The position numbers and the translations under genes are program-made. DNA of 64,000 nt, taken from assembly GCA_964622835.1 (NCBI GenBank), contig CAZUSA010000002.1, positions 62,001 to 126,000 of the forward strand, written 5' to 3'. The notes under the pieces are model-generated. The model searched no databases. It was not told the origin of the DNA and saw only the letters and a program-made list of their open reading frames with translations. The stretch's first letter is position 1. Every line of letters begins with the position of its first letter. This document shows positions 50,418 to 59,145 of the stretch, piece by piece. This DNA is from JABIKK01 sp964622835. Its GTDB lineage: Archaea > Nanobdellota > Nanobdellia > SCGC-AAA011-G17 > UBA489.

Positions 50418-52588
50418 TTCTTCGTTGTTTTCTTTGTTGCCTTTTTAGTTGTTTTCTTAGATGCTTTCTTCGTAGCTTTCTTTCTTACCTTCTTCTTTGT
50501 TGTTTTCTTAGTTAGTTCCCTAGCAGCCTTTTTCGCTTCCTGTTCTTTACGCCATGCTACTTTTGGCGGGCACTCTTTACTCAAACAATAGGTGAACGGT
50601 CGTTTACCTGCACGAATTGCTAACACTGTATGAAATCCACAATCCTTACACAATGCATCTTGCTTCTTAATCAACGCCATACTTGGTAATGAAAATGTTG
50701 TTTTACAATCAGGATATTGATTACACGCAACAAACTTACCAAAACGACCCATACGAATTTGAATAACACCCTTCTCACATTTAGGACAATCAGCTAATGT
50801 ATTAATTTCATACTCTGTTTCTCTTGACGCTTTAATTAACACTTCACCAATATCTTTTTCATGTTTTCTAAAATGATCAGAAATCTTTGTTAATGCAACT
50901 TTAGCTTCTTCTAACACATCTTCACGGTTCTTCTTTTGTTCCATAATCTGTTCCATTTCTTCTTCAAAATGGTGTGTTAATTTTGTATCTAAAATTTCAG
51001 GACAATACTTTTCTAACGAACGAACTGTTTCCATGCCCAACTTCGTTGCTGTAACAGAATTTTCAACAACATAATTTCTTTGATACAATGAATCAATAAT
51101 GGCAGCACGCGTTGCTTTTGTACCAATACCTAAATTTTCCATCTCTTTAATTAGTGACGCCTGAGAATACCGTTTAGGTGGTGTTGTTTCTTTATCTTCC
51201 TTTGTTATCTTCGGCTTATCCAATGTATCACCTTCTTTCAATGGCGGTAATACTTCTTCTTTCAATCTCACATGAGGACCATAAAAGACATGCCATCCTG
51301 GTGTTTTTGTTGTTGTACCCTTTGCTAAAAAGAGTTCTTTATTCACACCAATCTCTGCCGTTACCGTTTTACGAATAGCATCATCAGCAAACGTTGCAAG
51401 AAAACGACGAACAATAAGATCATACATTTTAGCTTGACGATCAGTCATCTTACCAACTTCACCGGTTGCAAAAATAGAAGGATGTGCAGAATCAGACTTC
51501 TTTCCTTCATTCGGTTGTAATGGTTTTGCAAGTAACTGTTCACACAAATCAGCATACGCTGCTTGTTTACCAATCTTTGTAATTAACTTCTTTAAACCCA
51601 ATGATGCAGGCAACTTTTGTGAAGATGTTCTCGGATACGAAATATAACCAGCCGTGTACAAATCCTGTGCAACAGATAATGTATCTTTAGGATTCATACC
51701 AAATAACGAATACGCTTCCGTTTGCAATCCTGTTAAATTAAATGGATTGGGCGGTGCCTTTTTCACCTCACGTTCCTTCATTGCTATAATAGACGCAGGT
51801 TTGTTTTTTGTTGTTTTCAAAATAGCATCAACACGTTTCTTATCAAAGATCCTCCCTTCCTTATGACGTGCAACAACAGGTTCTTCATTCACAGAACCAT
51901 CTAACATAATTTCCCAATATGGATCTGGTTTAAACTTACTAATCTCTTTTTCCTTTTCAACAACAACTTTCAATGCAGGACCTTGGACACGACCAGCCGT
52001 CATTAACTTGAATGACCCTGTTGCTTTAATAGCCAACGTCAATGCACGCGATAAAGAAATACCCCAAAAGTAATCTAAAAAATGACGTGTTAGACCAGCC
52101 TCCACAACACCAAAATCAAGGTGTCCAGAAGCATTCTCATAGGACTCAACTAATTCATCCTTTGTTAACGTTGAAAACTTCATTCGTTTCGCATCTTTTT
52201 TCTTTGCAATAAAACGAACACAATTAAATCCAATAACCGACCCTTCCGTATCAAAGTCACATGCGACAACAAAACTATCAGCTTTTTTTACTAACTTCTT
52301 TAACGCATCTAAATACACTTTAGAAAACGCTTGAGATTTTCTAATAGAATGACCTTCAATCCAATCAACATCAAAGACAGGATACGTCCAGCCCTTCTTC
52401 TTTTTCTTAAGTTCTTTTAACCCATACAAATGACCAACTGCACATCCAACAATAATATCTTTACCGTTATGTTGCAATTCATAATATGGCGCCTTACCTA
52501 ATGTTTTCTTAACGGGAACGTTATCTCCAAGAGCAAATGCTATCTTTTCAGCTTGTGCAGGTTTTTCTGTGAAAATTAATTCAACCAT
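50414..52588 (-). CDS. topA: DNA topoisomerase I (type IA)
   Basis: The 724-residue enzyme has a Toprim domain (FTEKPAQAEKIAFALGD; VACDFDTEGSVIG), the catalytic Tyr in GYISYPRTSSQKLP at about residue 315, and cleavage-domain motifs such as SLIKEMENLGIGTKATRAAI. A C-terminal zinc finger follows (CPKCEKGVIQIRMGRFGKFV, then CNQYPDC) with a second Cys pair (CKDCGFHTVLAI). It relaxes negative supercoils. The last 40 residues or so are a Lys/Thr/Ala tail (KKKVRKKATKKASKKTTKK), histone H1-like. No reverse-gyrase helicase is fused to it, which argues against a hyperthermophile but does not exclude one. Confidence 0.95.
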   Translation of the reverse strand: MVELIFTEKPAQAEKIAFALGDNVPVKKTLGKAPYYELQHNGKDIIVGCAVGHLYGLKELKKKKKGWTYPVFDVDWIEGHSIRKSQAFSKVYLDALKKLVKKADSFVVACDFDTEGSVIGFNCVRFIAKKKDAKRMKFSTLTKDELVESYENASGHLDFGVVEAGLTRHFLDYFWGISLSRALTLAIKATGSFKLMTAGRVQGPALKVVVEKEKEISKFKPDPYWEIMLDGSVNEEPVVARHKEGRIFDKKRVDAILKTTKNKPASIIAMKEREVKKAPPNPFNLTGLQTEAYSLFGMNPKDTLSVAQDLYTAGYISYPRTSSQKLPASLGLKKLITKIGKQAAYADLCEQLLAKPLQPNEGKKSDSAHPSIFATGEVGKMTDRQAKMYDLIVRRFLATFADDAIRKTVTAEIGVNKELFLAKGTTTKTPGWHVFYGPHVRLKEEVLPPLKEGDTLDKPKITKEDKETTPPKRYSQASLIKEMENLGIGTKATRAAIIDSLYQRNYVVENSVTATKLGMETVRSLEKYCPEILDTKLTHHFEEEMEQIMEQKKNREDVLEEAKVALTKISDHFRKHEKDIGEVLIKASRETEYEINTLADCPKCEKGVIQIRMGRFGKFVACNQYPDCKTTFSLPSMALIKKQDALCKDCGFHTVLAIRAGKRPFTYCLSKECPPKVAWRKEQEAKKAARELTKKTTKKKVRKKATKKASKKTTKKATKKTTKK

Positions 52589-52634
52589 GAAAATGCGAAG
52601 AAAAAGCTATTTATTTAAGGATTATGGAAAAAAC

Positions 52635-53906
52635 TTACTTTTTTGGCTTAATTACTTTGAAATTGAGATATTTATGCAAGGCTTTTGGAATTTTAATAGA
52701 ACCATTTTTCTGTTGGTGATTCTCTAAAATTGCTACAAGAATACGTGGTGTTGCCACTGCAGTTGCATTTAGTAAATGAGGATATCCTTTTTCACCGTTA
52801 ACATTGTATCTTATATTTAATTTCCTTGCCTGATAATCTAAACAATTAGAACACGAAACCATTTCACGATAGGTGTTTTGTACAGGCATCCATGATTCTA
52901 TATCATACTTCTTTGCTGCAGTATTATTTAACTCTCCAGAAGCTATATTAACGACACGATAGGGTAGTTCTAACGCCTTCATGATTTCTTCAGCATTTTT
53001 TATGAGTTCTTCATGCACTTTCCATGACTCTTTAGGATGACAGACAACAAATTGTTCTGCCTTACGAAACTCATGCACTCTGAATAATCCTTTTGTATCT
53101 TTACCATGGGATCCTGCTTCACGTCTAAAGCATGTAGAAACAGCAATGTGTTTTTGCGGTAATGTTGTTAACGTTTTTTGAGCATGATATGCTACCATTG
53201 CGTGTTCTGCTGTTGGAATTAAAAATAAATCTTCACGTTGATCACTGTACAATGTTTCTTCAAAATCATCAAGCTCTGCAGCACCTTCCATAATCTCTTT
53301 ACGTAACAATTGTGGTGTTTGTATAAACGAATATCCTTTCTTTCGTATCATATCAATTGCTAACTGAAGTACTGCCATGTCAAGTTGTGCTAATTCATTC
53401 TTTAAATAATAAAATCGTGCACCAGAAACTTTTGATGCTTGTTCTAATTCTGCACCGTCAAGCGTTTCTAATAAATCAACATGAGATACTAACGATTTTG
53501 TGTGTGGTGTTTTCCTACCAGACTTGCGTTCAAGTTTATTCTTTGATTCATCCTTACCTTTAGGAACAGATGAATGAATCATATTAGGAATTTGATGTAA
53601 TTTCTTTTTCATTTCAGCTTGTAACAATTGCACATCTTCTTCTAACTCTGCAACTTTCTTTGGTAATGCAGTTGCTTCTTTAATTTTCTTAGACGCATCT
53701 TCTTTTGCTTTTTTTAACGTGTTAATTTCTTGAGAAAGAGTATTTCGTTGTGCACGTAAGTCATCACCACGTTTTTTAAAATCTTTTAATGCAACAAAAT
53801 CTTTGAGAAGTTCATCAACCATCCAAATACGGTCCTCTTTAAACCTCTTTTTCAGCATATTTTTAACGTCTGTGGGATGTTCCACAATAAACTTGATGTC
53901 AAGCAT
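52635..53906 (-). CDS. serS: Seryl-tRNA synthetase
   Basis: The 423-residue class II synthetase has an N-terminal long antiparallel coiled coil that holds tRNA-Ser (DDLRAQRNTLSQEINTLKKA; VAELEEDVQLLQAEMKKKL). Motif 1 region is KKGYSFIQTPQLLRKEIMEG, motif 2 STCFRREAGSHGKDTKGLFR with VHEFRKAEQF, and motif 3 VATPRILVAILENHQQ. This is the common rather than the methanogen-specific form. ATG 53906 is chosen because a TATA octamer at 53926-53933 lies about 24 nt upstream; the longer frame from 53993 is rejected. Confidence 0.95.
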   Translation of the reverse strand: MLDIKFIVEHPTDVKNMLKKRFKEDRIWMVDELLKDFVALKDFKKRGDDLRAQRNTLSQEINTLKKAKEDASKKIKEATALPKKVAELEEDVQLLQAEMKKKLHQIPNMIHSSVPKGKDESKNKLERKSGRKTPHTKSLVSHVDLLETLDGAELEQASKVSGARFYYLKNELAQLDMAVLQLAIDMIRKKGYSFIQTPQLLRKEIMEGAAELDDFEETLYSDQREDLFLIPTAEHAMVAYHAQKTLTTLPQKHIAVSTCFRREAGSHGKDTKGLFRVHEFRKAEQFVVCHPKESWKVHEELIKNAEEIMKALELPYRVVNIASGELNNTAAKKYDIESWMPVQNTYREMVSCSNCLDYQARKLNIRYNVNGEKGYPHLLNATAVATPRILVAILENHQQKNGSIKIPKALHKYLNFKVIKPKK

Positions 53907-53925
53907 GATATTTTTGACACCGCAA

Positions 53926-53933
53926 TATATAAA
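53926..53933 (-). promoter_or_regulatory. TATA box of serS
   Basis: TTTATATA on the minus strand is centred 23-24 nt before ATG 53906, the usual leaderless spacing in this window. Confidence 0.5.
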
Positions 53934-54094
53934 GGGCTTTTGGTCTCTCCACCCAGTATTTAAATAGCAACTCAAAAATACATGATGTAACAAAAAGGTT
54001 TAAATAGGGTAAAGGCAGTCGTCATTCAGAAAAGGAAAAAGACGCGGTCAATTAACTTTTCATTTACACTTAACAAAAAGTGGGGGCAAAATTT

Positions 54095-54370
54095 ATGAAA
54101 AAAACTGAAAAAGAAATTTTTGAAGTATTCTTTAGGTCAAAACCTGCAATGATGCTCGTTGCCCTACGCAATGGCAATCGAAGTCGGTACGGTTCAATTT
54201 TAGCAAAGGAAGTAGACTGCACGTATAGTCACGCAGTAAAAATCCTCCAAGAAATGGAAACGGCAAAGCTAGTAGAGTTTCAAAAAAATGGTAGAATTAA
54301 AACCATCAAATTAACTGATACAGGTCATCGTGTTGCAGAACACATTGAACGCATTAGAGAAATACTCTAA
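54095..54370 (+). CDS. MarR/winged-helix transcription regulator
   Basis: The 91-residue protein is a single winged helix: MKKTEKEIFEVFFRSKPAMM, an HTH (SRYGSILAKEVDCTYSHAVK, ILQEMETAKLVEF) and a wing (QKNGRIKTIKLTDTGHRVAE) with a terminal helix for dimerisation. The LTDTG motif after the wing is typical of MarR-like and archaeal wHTH repressors. ATG 54095 is preferred over GTG 54080. A leader of perhaps 65 nt precedes it if the TATA-like TTTAAATA at 53999-54006 is used. It stands directly before the VWA/MoxR operon, separated by a perfect 8-bp inverted repeat, so it is a candidate regulator of that operon or of itself. Confidence 0.75.
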   Translation: MKKTEKEIFEVFFRSKPAMMLVALRNGNRSRYGSILAKEVDCTYSHAVKILQEMETAKLVEFQKNGRIKTIKLTDTGHRVAEHIERIREIL

Positions 54371-54382
54371 ATTTTTAATTGC

Positions 54383-54402
54383 AACGCTCACACATGAGCG
54401 TT
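54383..54402. promoter_or_regulatory. Perfect 8-bp inverted repeat upstream of the VWA operon
   Basis: AACGCTCA-CACA-TGAGCGTT lies 12 nt after the regulator stop and about 17 nt before a TATA-like TTTAAATT (54419-54426) of the downstream operon. It has no T-run behind it, so an operator for the winged-helix protein is favoured over a terminator. Confidence 0.5.
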
Positions 54403-54445
54403 CCTGTCTCTATATCTATTTAAATTTTTAATCATAGAAAATTGT

Positions 54446-56188
54446 ATGATTCCAGCCTTCAGTAACCCCATTGGCCTCCTTGCATTACTTTCTCTTATAC
54501 CTCTTCTTATTTTATATTTAATCCGTCCAAAACCTAAGGAAATAACTATTCCTTCTTTGATTTTTTTGAAAGGAAATAAACAATTCAAAAGTAGGAGAAG
54601 TTTCTTTCAACAAATCCTTAATGATCCATTATTATTGCTACAATTACTTATTTTATTGTTCATAGCACTCTATTTTTCTGCACCATATCTCACTTCAGGG
54701 AGTGTTCATGAAGGCACTGTTCTTTTAGTAATTGATACTAGTGCAAGTGTTGGTTCTAAAGAGATGTTTCAACAAGTAAAACAATCTGCATTGAACAATT
54801 TAGGTGGAAGCACAACTATTGTCACCTTGAGTCACCCACCACAAATACTTCTCCGCGAAGGAGATGCAGGTGATGCACGTGATGCTCTTAATAATCTCCA
54901 ACCAGGCGGTGGTCGATCAAGTATAGCAGAAGGAATGTACATTGCAGAGACCTTAGCACAATCATTACCTGGAACAGTAACCACTGTTGTCATTAGTGAT
55001 TTTGATGATACAGAAGGTGGCAATGTACAAGAAGCATTAAACTCATTACAAAAACATACTACTGTTTTAACCATACCCTTAACACCAGAACAAAAGAATG
55101 TTGGTTTTACTTCGTTAACACTTTCTACAGGAGAAAGTACTGCGGTCATTACTAATTTTTGTTGTGATACACAAACTGTTATGTTAAAAGGTGTTGCAAA
55201 AGATATCGAACTTATTTTACCACAAGGAAATACACACACGTATAGTTTTACGTTACCACAAGGAAAAACAACGCTCAAACTTGATGTTGACGATGCTCTT
55301 CCTGCAGATGATACGTTAACGCTTGTTAATGAACAAGGAGAAAATGCACACGTATTAGTTATTGGTTCCAAAGAAAATAAACATCTTATTGCAGCACTCA
55401 AAGCATCACCCCAACTTATTGTAGATACTACGACACCAGGAACAATACCCAAAAAGAAATATGATGTGTACATTCTTGACCAAATACCAACGCTTTCAGG
55501 TGGGCTTGCAACAACATTAGAAAATGTTCTTTCATCAGGACACCATGTTATTATTATTCCTTCATCAAAAAGTAAAGGAAACCTTGGAGGGTTTTTACCA
55601 TACACTATTGATGACACTGTTGGTGGTGGCCAAGCAACCATTGTACGAGACACTGCATTAACAAAAGATTTGAGTCTTGGACGACAACAATCAGTACGCC
55701 AGATTACTTGTGCAGAAGAATGCGAAGGCGTGTATGTTACAGCAGGAAGCCAACCTATCATGATGATTACACCAGTTGGTAAAGGAACTATCAGTTATTA
55801 TGGTGTACTTGAAGAAGGATTTGAAAATAGACCAGACTACCCACTCTTATGGACGCGTCTTGTTAAACAACTTGCAGGTGTACGTGACATCCACAGTATG
55901 AATGTGCTTAGTGGAACCGTCTTACTTGACAACGGCCATCCTGTGGTCCTAGATACTGTTGGATCTCATTCGTTGAATGGCAAAGGCTATGGTGTTAACT
56001 TACTTAGTGAGAAAGAATCAACCATCCAAGAACAATCTATTGCCTCATCAGAATCCTCTGAAACCACTACAACAACTACTATTACACAACCTCTTTGGAA
56101 ACCACTCTTGTTGATAGCGCTCTTCTTTATCTTACTTGAATGGATTTATTTAAACCGATTAATGAGGAGGAAACGATACCGTGTTTGA
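54446..56188 (+). CDS. BatA-like VWA-domain membrane protein
   Basis: The 580-residue protein has two N-terminal transmembrane helices (LLALLSLIPLLILYLI; LLLLQLLILLFIALYFSAP). A von Willebrand A domain with MIDAS-type DTSAS (97-101) and VVISDFDD follows. Then comes a beta-rich domain (VGFTSLTLSTGESTAVIT), a second Rossmann-like part (VYILDQIPTLSGGLA; VIIIPSSKSKGNLGGFLPY) and a C-terminal helix (LLLIALFFILLEWIYL) before RLMRRKRYRV. This is the BatA/aerotolerance-type plan with an N-terminal BatA motif (IPSLIFL). It is the first gene of a six-gene MoxR/VWA unit. A TATA-like box lies 23 nt upstream. Its end overlaps the next start by 8 nt. Confidence 0.85.
   Translation: MIPAFSNPIGLLALLSLIPLLILYLIRPKPKEITIPSLIFLKGNKQFKSRRSFFQQILNDPLLLLQLLILLFIALYFSAPYLTSGSVHEGTVLLVIDTSASVGSKEMFQQVKQSALNNLGGSTTIVTLSHPPQILLREGDAGDARDALNNLQPGGGRSSIAEGMYIAETLAQSLPGTVTTVVISDFDDTEGGNVQEALNSLQKHTTVLTIPLTPEQKNVGFTSLTLSTGESTAVITNFCCDTQTVMLKGVAKDIELILPQGNTHTYSFTLPQGKTTLKLDVDDALPADDTLTLVNEQGENAHVLVIGSKENKHLIAALKASPQLIVDTTTPGTIPKKKYDVYILDQIPTLSGGLATTLENVLSSGHHVIIIPSSKSKGNLGGFLPYTIDDTVGGGQATIVRDTALTKDLSLGRQQSVRQITCAEECEGVYVTAGSQPIMMITPVGKGTISYYGVLEEGFENRPDYPLLWTRLVKQLAGVRDIHSMNVLSGTVLLDNGHPVVLDTVGSHSLNGKGYGVNLLSEKESTIQEQSIASSESSETTTTTTITQPLWKPLLLIALFFILLEWIYLNRLMRRKRYRV
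56164..56170 (+). promoter_or_regulatory. Shine-Dalgarno of the second VWA gene
   Basis: GAGGAGG lies 10 nt before the GTG at 56181, inside the 3' end of the previous gene, and fixes GTG as the start. Confidence 0.8.
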
Positions 56189-58538
56189 ATTTTTATCGCC
56201 TTACTTCGTTGCACCAATATACCTAGGACTACTTCTTCTTGTAGGATTCTTCTTCTTAGTCTTACAAGGAACGGATAAGCGATTGTTACTCACGAGAACA
56301 GCTATTATGATTCTTCTTGTCCTTGCCCTTGCAGAACCCTTCAGTCCAAGCACTATCTTTGGTGGAGGTGCAGAACGTGTTGTATTATTAGAAGATAACA
56401 GTTCATCATACAGTCTTTTTGGTGATTCTATTGGGGGTGTTGCCTATACTTCACTAAAACAAGTATCAAGAACACAACACCATCATTTTGGCGGTAGTAT
56501 TGTTTCTGATGTTGGCGATGCCTTGACGGATGCATTACGCGATGGTAATAATATTTTCTTGTTAAGTGACGGATATGTTACCCATGGTGTTGACCTATCT
56601 AGTGTAGAAACACTTGCACGTACAAAAAATAAAAGCATAAGTTGGTTACAACAACCCGTTGTAGAAACAGATTACAGTGTAAGTATTGTTGGTCCAGATA
56701 AAGTTGGTCCAAACATTGACACTACGGTGAGTGTTGTCGTACGAGGAACAGATGCAACACCCCAACTTGCACAACTATTTGTTGATGGTAAAGAAGTGCT
56801 TATGAGTAAAGCAGGGACAGTAGATTACACAAAAATGTTTAGTGAAGGAAATCATGAACTCATGGCAAAACTCACCGGAAAAGATCACTTTTCTGAAAAT
56901 AATATTTTCTATAAAACATTAAAGGTTGTAGAAAAACCAAAAGTATTGTACAGGGGAGAAATCGGTAGTCCCCTTCACGCAAGTCTCAGTAAATTATACA
57001 CTGTTGAAACAGGACCATTATATAATCTTGATCGATACCACACAGTTGTTATAGATAACCAAGATGAAAGCCAAATAAAAAGTTCTGTTAAAGATTTACG
57101 CAAATACATAGAAAAAGGTAATGGTCTTGTTGTTGTTGGGGGCAAACAAGCCTTTGATGGAGGAGATTATCAAGGAAGTTCCTTTGAAGATCTATTACCT
57201 GTAACCGTAAGTGGCAGTGGCAAAAAAAGTGGTAGCACCAATTTAGTCTTACTCATTGATCTCTCTGGAAGTACTGGTGCTAATAATGCTGCAAACCAAG
57301 CACAACTCCTTGCAACAAACATCATTGAAACATTAGACAAAGGCCATAATATAGGTATTATTCTCTTTGCAAAGGATGTCATTGATGTATGGCCATTAAC
57401 AGCATTAAGTACTGTTGAAGAATCAGAAATAACACAATGGGTTGCAAGCCACCCCCCTACCAGTGACTTTAATTTGAATCTAGAAGAAGCGCTCCAAGAA
57501 GCACAAGATCTTTTTGCACAACAAGCAGGCGGGAAAAATATTATTATTTTTGGGGATGGAGACACGGGCAATCTCAATTTAGGATACTACATCACAGAAT
57601 GTAAGACATGCCCCCCAGAAATTTCAGATAAAACATTACGTGAATTAAATGATGAGGGTGTAAGTATTTATAGTGTGGGTGTCGGTCAAGGAACATCACT
57701 TAGTGATTATGAAACTTTAAGTGAACTTACAGGCGGGGCATATTACTCAGGTTTGTTTTCTGTACAAGAACTCTCCCTCTTATTCGGTGACCCAACAAAA
57801 CAAACAAGCAGTGATAGTAACGCCGTTATTACTGTTTATAGTGATACCCATTTCATTACTGAAGGTGTTATACCCACAGCAACAGTGCATGGTACAAACC
57901 AAGTATTACCAAAAAACTCTGCAGAATTGTTACTTACTTCAGGAACAGGAGATCCTTTGTTGAGTGTTTGGCGCACAGGACTCGGCCGTGTTGCTGTTCT
58001 TTCTTCAGACAATGGGCAACAATGGGCTGGTGAAATGTATAAAGGATCTAATAGTAAAATTATTAGTCGCATGCTTTCCTGGACTGTTGGCGATCCAGAA
58101 CGAAAAAAAGACACGTTTTTCAAAGTGGATGATCCACGTGTTGGCGAAGATGTTATTTTAACATTTGTTACTGAAAAACTCCCTATCATCGAAGGGGTAA
58201 GCTTTTCACGGGAAGCAGACGGGTCCTATAGTACAACAACAACTGCTTCAACTTCAGGATTTTATTCATTAGGTGAGTATACCTACAGTGTTAATTATCC
58301 AAGAGAATATGAAAGATTAGGTAATAACATGGCCTTAGCGTCTCTTGTTACTGCTACTGGTGGGAAGACTCTTACTGATTTGAATGCTCTTGTGAGTGTT
58401 GAAGAAACGCTCAAAGCAAGTGAAACCGTTACGCATGGTGAAGAAGAATTATTTATTTGGCCACTTCTTGCTTTAGCCATGGCCATTTTCATACTTGACG
58501 TGTGGTTCAGAACGGTTCAAGAACGCAAAAATATTTAA
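56181..58538 (+). CDS. VWA-domain membrane protein with glutamine-amidotransferase-like module
   Basis: The 785-residue protein begins with two helices (IYLGLLLLVGFFFLVLQ; TAIMILLVLALAEP). The first VWA-like region is degenerate (VVLLEDNSSS). Ig-like and receiver-like parts are followed by a class I glutamine-amidotransferase-like segment (VVVGGKQAFDGGDYQGS; FEDLLPVTV). A clear VWA domain comes next (LVLLIDLSGSTGANNAANQ; IIIFGDGDTGN), and a C-terminal helix LLALAMAIFILDVWF. It starts at GTG 56181 behind a strong SD and overlaps the BatA-like gene by 8 nt. The amidotransferase-VWA combination is common in Bat-type operons; catalysis by this part is unlikely. It probably scaffolds protein complexes at the membrane. 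Confidence 0.82.
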   Translation: MFEFLSPYFVAPIYLGLLLLVGFFFLVLQGTDKRLLLTRTAIMILLVLALAEPFSPSTIFGGGAERVVLLEDNSSSYSLFGDSIGGVAYTSLKQVSRTQHHHFGGSIVSDVGDALTDALRDGNNIFLLSDGYVTHGVDLSSVETLARTKNKSISWLQQPVVETDYSVSIVGPDKVGPNIDTTVSVVVRGTDATPQLAQLFVDGKEVLMSKAGTVDYTKMFSEGNHELMAKLTGKDHFSENNIFYKTLKVVEKPKVLYRGEIGSPLHASLSKLYTVETGPLYNLDRYHTVVIDNQDESQIKSSVKDLRKYIEKGNGLVVVGGKQAFDGGDYQGSSFEDLLPVTVSGSGKKSGSTNLVLLIDLSGSTGANNAANQAQLLATNIIETLDKGHNIGIILFAKDVIDVWPLTALSTVEESEITQWVASHPPTSDFNLNLEEALQEAQDLFAQQAGGKNIIIFGDGDTGNLNLGYYITECKTCPPEISDKTLRELNDEGVSIYSVGVGQGTSLSDYETLSELTGGAYYSGLFSVQELSLLFGDPTKQTSSDSNAVITVYSDTHFITEGVIPTATVHGTNQVLPKNSAELLLTSGTGDPLLSVWRTGLGRVAVLSSDNGQQWAGEMYKGSNSKIISRMLSWTVGDPERKKDTFFKVDDPRVGEDVILTFVTEKLPIIEGVSFSREADGSYSTTTTASTSGFYSLGEYTYSVNYPREYERLGNNMALASLVTATGGKTLTDLNALVSVEETLKASETVTHGEEELFIWPLLALAMAIFILDVWFRTVQERKNI

Positions 58539-58560
58539 AGTTACAATAGGAGATAACAAG

Positions 58561-59133
58561 ATGGCTGAAAGGGACTGGCGTGCAAAAAAACGAAATAAAG
58601 AACTTGCTCGCGTTCAACGTCAACTCGATGAATTAAAAGAAAAAGGGTTAGGTTTTGAAGGAAACCCTCCAAAAAAACAATCCCTTGTTTCTCACAGACA
58701 ACCTTCTTCATTACCTTGGGTACTTGTAGGTGTTCTTGCTGTTGTAGTTATTGTACTTTTTATTGTCTATGGTTCGAAAGTTTCAGATTTAAATTCAGAA
58801 AATGAGTTTCTTGAAACTGCACTTGCTTCAAAAACAGATGAAGTCTCGAACTTATCAGGAAAAGTTGTTGACCTTTCAGAAGAAGTAACTGCAAAGGGAG
58901 AAAGTGCATCAGAATTAAACTCAGAATATGATGATCTCAAAACATTGTATGATAAACTAAAAGAAAATTTAGAAAATGCAGATATAGAAATTGCAGATGC
59001 AAAAACAACAATCGCAGATCTTACTGTTAATGTTACTGTTAAAGAAAATCTTGCAGAAGACTATAAAGATTGTATTACCGATGACGATGGCCCTATTGTA
59101 GAGCCTATCAGCGTTTGTGACGACTACCTCTAA
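58561..59133 (+). CDS. Coiled-coil single-pass membrane protein of the MoxR/VWA operon
   Basis: The 190-residue protein has a basic cytoplasmic head with a coiled coil (RAKKRNKELARVQRQLDELK), one transmembrane helix (LPWVLVGVLAVVVIVLFIVY) and an extracytoplasmic heptad-rich coiled coil (LNSENEFLETALASKTDEVS; LYDKLKENLENADIEIADA). The end carries two Cys (DCITDDD; SVCDDYL). No enzyme motif. SD AGGAGAT lies 6 nt before ATG 58561; an upstream in-frame start at 58495 is rejected. Position and topology suggest a structural partner of the VWA proteins. Confidence 0.75.
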   Translation: MAERDWRAKKRNKELARVQRQLDELKEKGLGFEGNPPKKQSLVSHRQPSSLPWVLVGVLAVVVIVLFIVYGSKVSDLNSENEFLETALASKTDEVSNLSGKVVDLSEEVTAKGESASELNSEYDDLKTLYDKLKENLENADIEIADAKTTIADLTVNVTVKENLAEDYKDCITDDDGPIVEPISVCDDYL

Positions 59134-59145
59134 GGACCCCTCATA

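Noticed and set aside
54067..54082. Small hairpin CACTT-N6-AAGTG before the winged-helix gene as a riboswitch
   Set aside because: The stem is only 5 bp with no conserved aptamer features; chance is likely.
54832..55761. 309-codon minus-strand frame inside the BatA-like gene
   Set aside because: It is antisense to a clear VWA protein, is biased to Ser/Cys/Val as expected from the reverse frame, and has no recognisable domain.
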